Source of the DNA: Hydrangea macrophylla
Lineage: Eukaryota > Streptophyta > Magnoliopsida > Cornales > Hydrangeaceae
Assembly: GCA_033977485.1 (NCBI GenBank)
Contig: CM066983.1
Location: 66,822,010-66,886,009, forward strand
Length of the DNA: 64,000 nucleotides
Direction of reading: 5' to 3'
Made by a program: the position numbers and the translations under genes. This document shows, in pieces, positions 60,244 to 64,000 of this stretch; the first letter of the stretch is position 1, and every line of letters starts with the position of its first letter. The notes beneath the pieces were generated by a model. It made no database searches. It saw nothing but the letters and a program-made list of their open reading frames with translations, and was not told where the DNA came from.

Positions 60244-60575
60244 TGGACACTCCCTGGTAAGTGAGTACCAAAGTGTGTTGTGGTTAAGATTGCGGCTAAC
60301 TCCTTGACGATTGGTAGCGTCAAAGTGTGTGACGCCGAACTTGGACATTCCCTGGCACCCATGGTAGTGCTAAAGTGTGGCCTACGGACACTCCCTGGTA
60401 CCCGAGTCTAGATACTGTGTGATGTATTTGCGAGGCAGATTAGGTACTAAAGTGTAAGGCATTGGACATTCCCTGGCACCCCGTGCTAAAGTGTGAGGCA
60501 AACTGGACATTCCGTGGCACCCGTGCTAAAGTGTGAGGCAAACTGGACATTCCCTGGCACCCTTGTGCTAAAGTG
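60244..60575. repeat. CCCTGGCACCC / GCTAAAGTGTG tandem repeat in the E4 LTR
   Basis: About six units of GGACAxTCCCTGG-CACCC followed by GCTAAAGTGTG. The last three are nearly regular, with a ~55-bp period (60464-60575). Confidence 0.8.
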
Positions 60576-60796
60576 TAGCTATCGGAGTATTTCAAAGATA
60601 CTGGTGTGAGAGAGTTGGTTGTTGTGTTTGTCGAGAGAAAAGAGTCGGTAAGATGAGATGGTGCATTGTTTTCAAACACGGTCTCATATATGTGAATTAT
60701 AGCTTTCCAATGATATTATGGTTGTTTTCTAAAATGAACTCTTTACTCTAATGTAAACATGTAGAATTAAATGAGAATTTGAAAATGGTAAATGAG

Positions 60797-63700
60797 TGTG
60801 GACACGCGGGATTCCACCACTTGCTTGTTTTTGGTTTGAAATTGATTTAGATCAAAGAAAGAAAATGGTCTGTTGAAAACAGATACAGAGTCGCCACTTG
60901 GTCTTTAAGGAACCAAGAAACCTAATTTTGACTCACCCAAATGGATAAAGGGCACCGGCCCTTCATAACCAAAGAACTTGGCTCGGGGTTTTGATACGAG
61001 AGAGGAAGGAGCCTTTGTCACGACTAAAACACCATCAACTCGCCCTGTCTTTCGACGGGCCTCAATTAGCATCCAAATAATCATCTTATACTATGTATGG
61101 TTCGATAATTAATACTATGATAGTATATTACATCACATAAGAAAATTTGAAATAGAAGATCTAAAGGTAAGATATCATTCATAAGATCTAAGCCAAGTAT
61201 CACACAATGCAAAGTGAAAGATCACACAAAACAAACCTAGAAAAAATCGTCTAATCACATATCAAGTAATAAAGTCTTCCTAATCTAAGGGGACATGAAT
61301 TGTTCTTGAAACAAATAAACCAAAGAAAACAATGATGCTTAGCAAGCTAGAATGATGCATGTTAATCTTTGAGAAGAGAAGATCTCTCAATCCCCAGGAT
61401 GGATGAGAAAGGATAATTAGATCGAGGGGAAGCATGAACGTGTGATCATGATCATTCCTTATCATCTTCTTAGATTAGGAGTTACAAAAACCCCAAGTCT
61501 TTGCATGGATGTAGTGTGTTTCATGTTCATGGATTCCTAGAATGACTTAGAAGTCTAAAATGTGTATGACTGAATGAATGAAATCATCATGGCATATGTA
61601 CAAATGTAATATGAACTACTTCCTAAGACATGAGCTAATTTGGAGTACATCTAAGCATCAAATCAAAGGATGGAAGTGAAAATATGCTTGCTATGAATAG
61701 TGGACAGAACAGTAACATGATCTTTCAGAAATTGAAAAGAGGGGTTAGGAATATTTTCAATGCATGATTTTTTATGGAGATCTTTCTTATTGTATCTAGA
61801 ACACAACCCAAAAAGTCAATTCTTAATAACTACCAAGATTGAGAGAAATCATATAAACAATAGAGGTTATTCAGGAATAGAGTTCGTACTGTCGACTGAA
61901 ATGTTAGAGTTCCCTAAGAAATGATCTAGAGGCCCATTAATACAGAAAGTTCCCTAAGACAATGAAGTTCAAGAAAAAAATAAGTTGGGACCACTCTTTT
62001 TGGAAAATTATTCTGTAAGACAAGTTGAAAGTCAACCTAGCTGCTGTGACAGCAGAGACAAAATGTTTTGAAGGAATGTTTGAACAAAAATAGACCCCTT
62101 TCAAGTGCTTCCAAGTCAAGCCAAAAATCATGGAATTTCTATAATAAGTTATAAAGACTTTCCAAGTGGTCTTGTATTCATATATTGAGTATTGAACTCA
62201 AAATAAATCTTTGAAGTTAAATGACTCACTGTTTTGAAGGTTTTGAGAAAACAAAGTTTATTTCTTGAAATCAAAATGAGGGGTTTAGGAGGGGGTTTTG
62301 AAATGGGGGTTTTGAAGACATATTTTCAATACTTAATGAAGATTATAACCACTTAAAATGTCAACATCAAGCTCATCATCAAGAACCTCCAAGATTATTG
62401 GAAAGTATTATTTACATTTTTAAGACAACTTCATGAATACATAGGAATGTATTGAAGTTGAAATCATCATCTATCAAACATGTTTTTGAGGTCAAGAGCT
62501 ACTATCCATAAGGATTCACTCACCTCAAACTTCATGTCATCATCTAGATGATGATAGACTAGTAAGTAAATAAAGAAAACAAAAAAGAAATGAGGTGAGA
62601 GAAGATGAACAAATATAAATAAACAAATAGATAGCAATCAATAGATGATATTCATGATGTATTGGACTTGTAGTTTGGTGTTTTACTCATATGTGGTGAC
62701 ATTGGACATGGAAGTAGCTTCCTCTCTCTTAAATGCTCACTAAAATGGTGGTTGGGTGTATTGAATATGAAGTAAATGGAAGTAATGAAGTAAAAATAAA
62801 GTTTAGAACTCACTTTCTTGTTTAAAAATCAAAGAAGGAAGCTTCTTTTATCTCTATTCTTGCCTTATCTCGACAACTTTCTCTCTAAAACTTTTCAAAG
62901 CTTACATTTGACATCGCCAAAATAAGAAGTCAAGTGGGGGTTTATATAGACCAATTTGGGGTGGTTTTGGGGTTTTAGAAGTACTCCTATTGGTCCCAAA
63001 CATCTGTGAACATAGAACTACGTCGTTTTGGTTTTCAATTAATCAAAATGAACCCCCAAAAAAAAGCACAAAAAAACACCATTCTGGAGGAGAGTGCCAC
63101 GGCGGCACAGCTTCTCATTCGTCCAGATAATCCTTTTTAGGCCCCCAGAGGTTCCGGTATTCGTGAAAATGCCCTATTTCGTCCGAAATTCACAGAAAAT
63201 GCATACGAACTCCAAATTGAGATTGTGATATACCGTTGGAAAGGTAATGGAGTCTAATTTATATAAAAAATAGCTTAGAGATAGGTCACTTTGAAAAGTT
63301 TTGCGATATTCGCAATAAAAGTCGATTTGATCGCCTTTTTTACCTTCAGAAATTCATAATAAATTCGTTTTAAATCCAAAAATTATGTGCGACATACCAT
63401 TGGAAAGATATTAACCTCTAGTATCTATGAAAAATATTTGAAAAATGATACGGTACCCCGGCTTCAAAGTCAACTTTTGGTCAAACTGGTCAACTTGGGA
63501 TTCCCGGGAAGTTCTGAAAACATCTAGGAGCTCACAGGAGCTGACGTTTTCGTTCGATTTTCTTTTAAAACTCATTTTAATACTTCCACATGATCTAGAA
63601 TGATCCCGGAACTTTTCGGCGAATTTGGACGATTTTGGTCAAACATGGTCAAACTTGGTCAAACCGGTCAATGTGGACTTTCTGGGAACTTTCGGGACTT

Positions 63701-63961
63701 CCGGGGGTCTTTGGGAGCCGACAATTTCATCCGATCTTGCTTTAGAACTCATTTTATTGTTATTCTTACGACGTAGCGCGTTTCTAGAACATTTGGTCCG
63801 AATCCGGGAGCATTCAGGTTTTTAGGGGTATTTTGGTCATTCTGAGCATTCTGAGAGATAGAACTAACTTTCAGGAGTCCTTTTGAGTCTTTTTCGATCA
63901 TTGTGAACCACCAAGCTATGGGTCTCCTAAATCTGATAGCTGACAAATTGGGGTGTCTACA
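60797..63961 (-). mobile_element. E5: 3' LTR of a minus-strand LTR retrotransposon
   Basis: The borders TGTGGACACG (left) and GTGTCTACA (right) form the short inverted repeat typical of LTR ends. On the minus strand it starts TGTAGACACCCC. A minus-strand TATA box (TCTATATAAAC) lies at about 62942-62951. The 3,165-bp LTR has no coding sequence, and the open frames in it are short. A phrase CAGAGTCGCCACTTGG near 60888 is one I associate with plant LTRs. The internal region lies beyond the window, so the superfamily is unknown. Confidence 0.7.
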
Positions 63962-63981
63962 GTTTGCCCCTCTTTGGCATG
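63962..63981 (-). other. Probable polypurine tract of E5
   Basis: Minus strand: GCCAAAGAGGGGCAAAC immediately before the LTR. It supports minus orientation, with the element body to the right. 63982-64000 is then internal E5 sequence. Confidence 0.65.
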
Positions 63982-64000
63982 AACTTGCGAGGCAACGCAT

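Larger units (their letters stand above)
58334..60796 (+). mobile_element. E4: LTR inserted in E3 gag (incomplete)
   Basis: TGTAACAACCTGCATTTC starts abruptly inside the E3 gag frame. A TATA box (CTATATATAT, about 58980) followed by a GAGAGA leader is laid out like the E1 and E2 LTRs, suggesting plus orientation. It contains two motif arrays: CG-rich units at 59605-59935 and CCCTGGCACCC units at 60244-60575. No coding domain is seen. It is cut on the right by E5, so it cannot be said whether it is a solo LTR or part of a full element. Open frames at 59421-59663 and on the opposite strand lie in the CG-rich array and look spurious. Confidence 0.7.

Noticed and set aside
1..64000. Search for tRNA, rRNA or snRNA genes
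   Set aside because: No segment with convincing cloverleaf boxes or rRNA words was seen; the only tRNA-related sites are the retrotransposon primer-binding sites.

Overview
Eukaryotic nuclear DNA from a flowering plant, most likely a eudicot. The evidence is AT-rich intergenic sequence, GT-AG introns, a plant half-size ABCG transporter gene, and long-LTR Ty3/gypsy chromoviruses with plant-type MITEs and Helitron-like ends. The species cannot be named from sequence alone. There are no bacterial operons, CRISPR arrays or phage genes.

Two host genes are supported. Positions 57-4279 (+) hold the last five exons of an ABCG7-type transporter; the ATP-binding half lies upstream of the window. Positions 21495-21935 (+) hold a single-exon gene for a 146-residue protein with a plastid-like N-terminus and a hydrophobic C-terminus. 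It has a TATA tract and a CT tract upstream and a poly(A) signal downstream.

From 4.3 to 26.4 kb the DNA is a patchwork of small elements. Several MITEs have readable target-site duplications (TSDs): 9-11 bp, Mutator-like, at 5105, 6255, 6599, 8665 and 21011, and TTA, Tourist-like, at 5728. There are two Helitron-like elements (11926-14471 and 15887-19223), one CACTA end (20150), several local tandem duplications and microsatellites.

From 26.4 to 46.6 kb is one retrotransposon stack. The outer element E1 (26416-46603) has TSD AATTT and a 3.8-kb LTR. A related element E2 sits in its 5' LTR. E2 is laid out as LTR, internal region, LTR, partial internal region, and its second gag is fused directly to the E1 gag. 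The rest of the E1 5' LTR, its primer site and its gag start are missing. A diverged solo LTR of the E2 kind (46942-48980, TSD ATATA) follows. The stack separates two copies of a ~1.9-2.1 kb duplicated segment (23590-25485 and 48981-51060).

From 52.1 kb to the end is a second stack. A minus-strand chromovirus E3 (3' LTR 52095-54093, gag-pol 54141-58333) is cut in gag by an LTR of element E4 (58334-60796). E4 is in turn cut by the 3' LTR of a minus-strand element E5 (60797-63961), whose body runs off the right edge. All three visible gag-pol regions are broken by stops or frameshifts. I see no new multi-gene system. The most unusual structures are the short motif arrays inside the LTRs, above all the CAGTCGACTG array.
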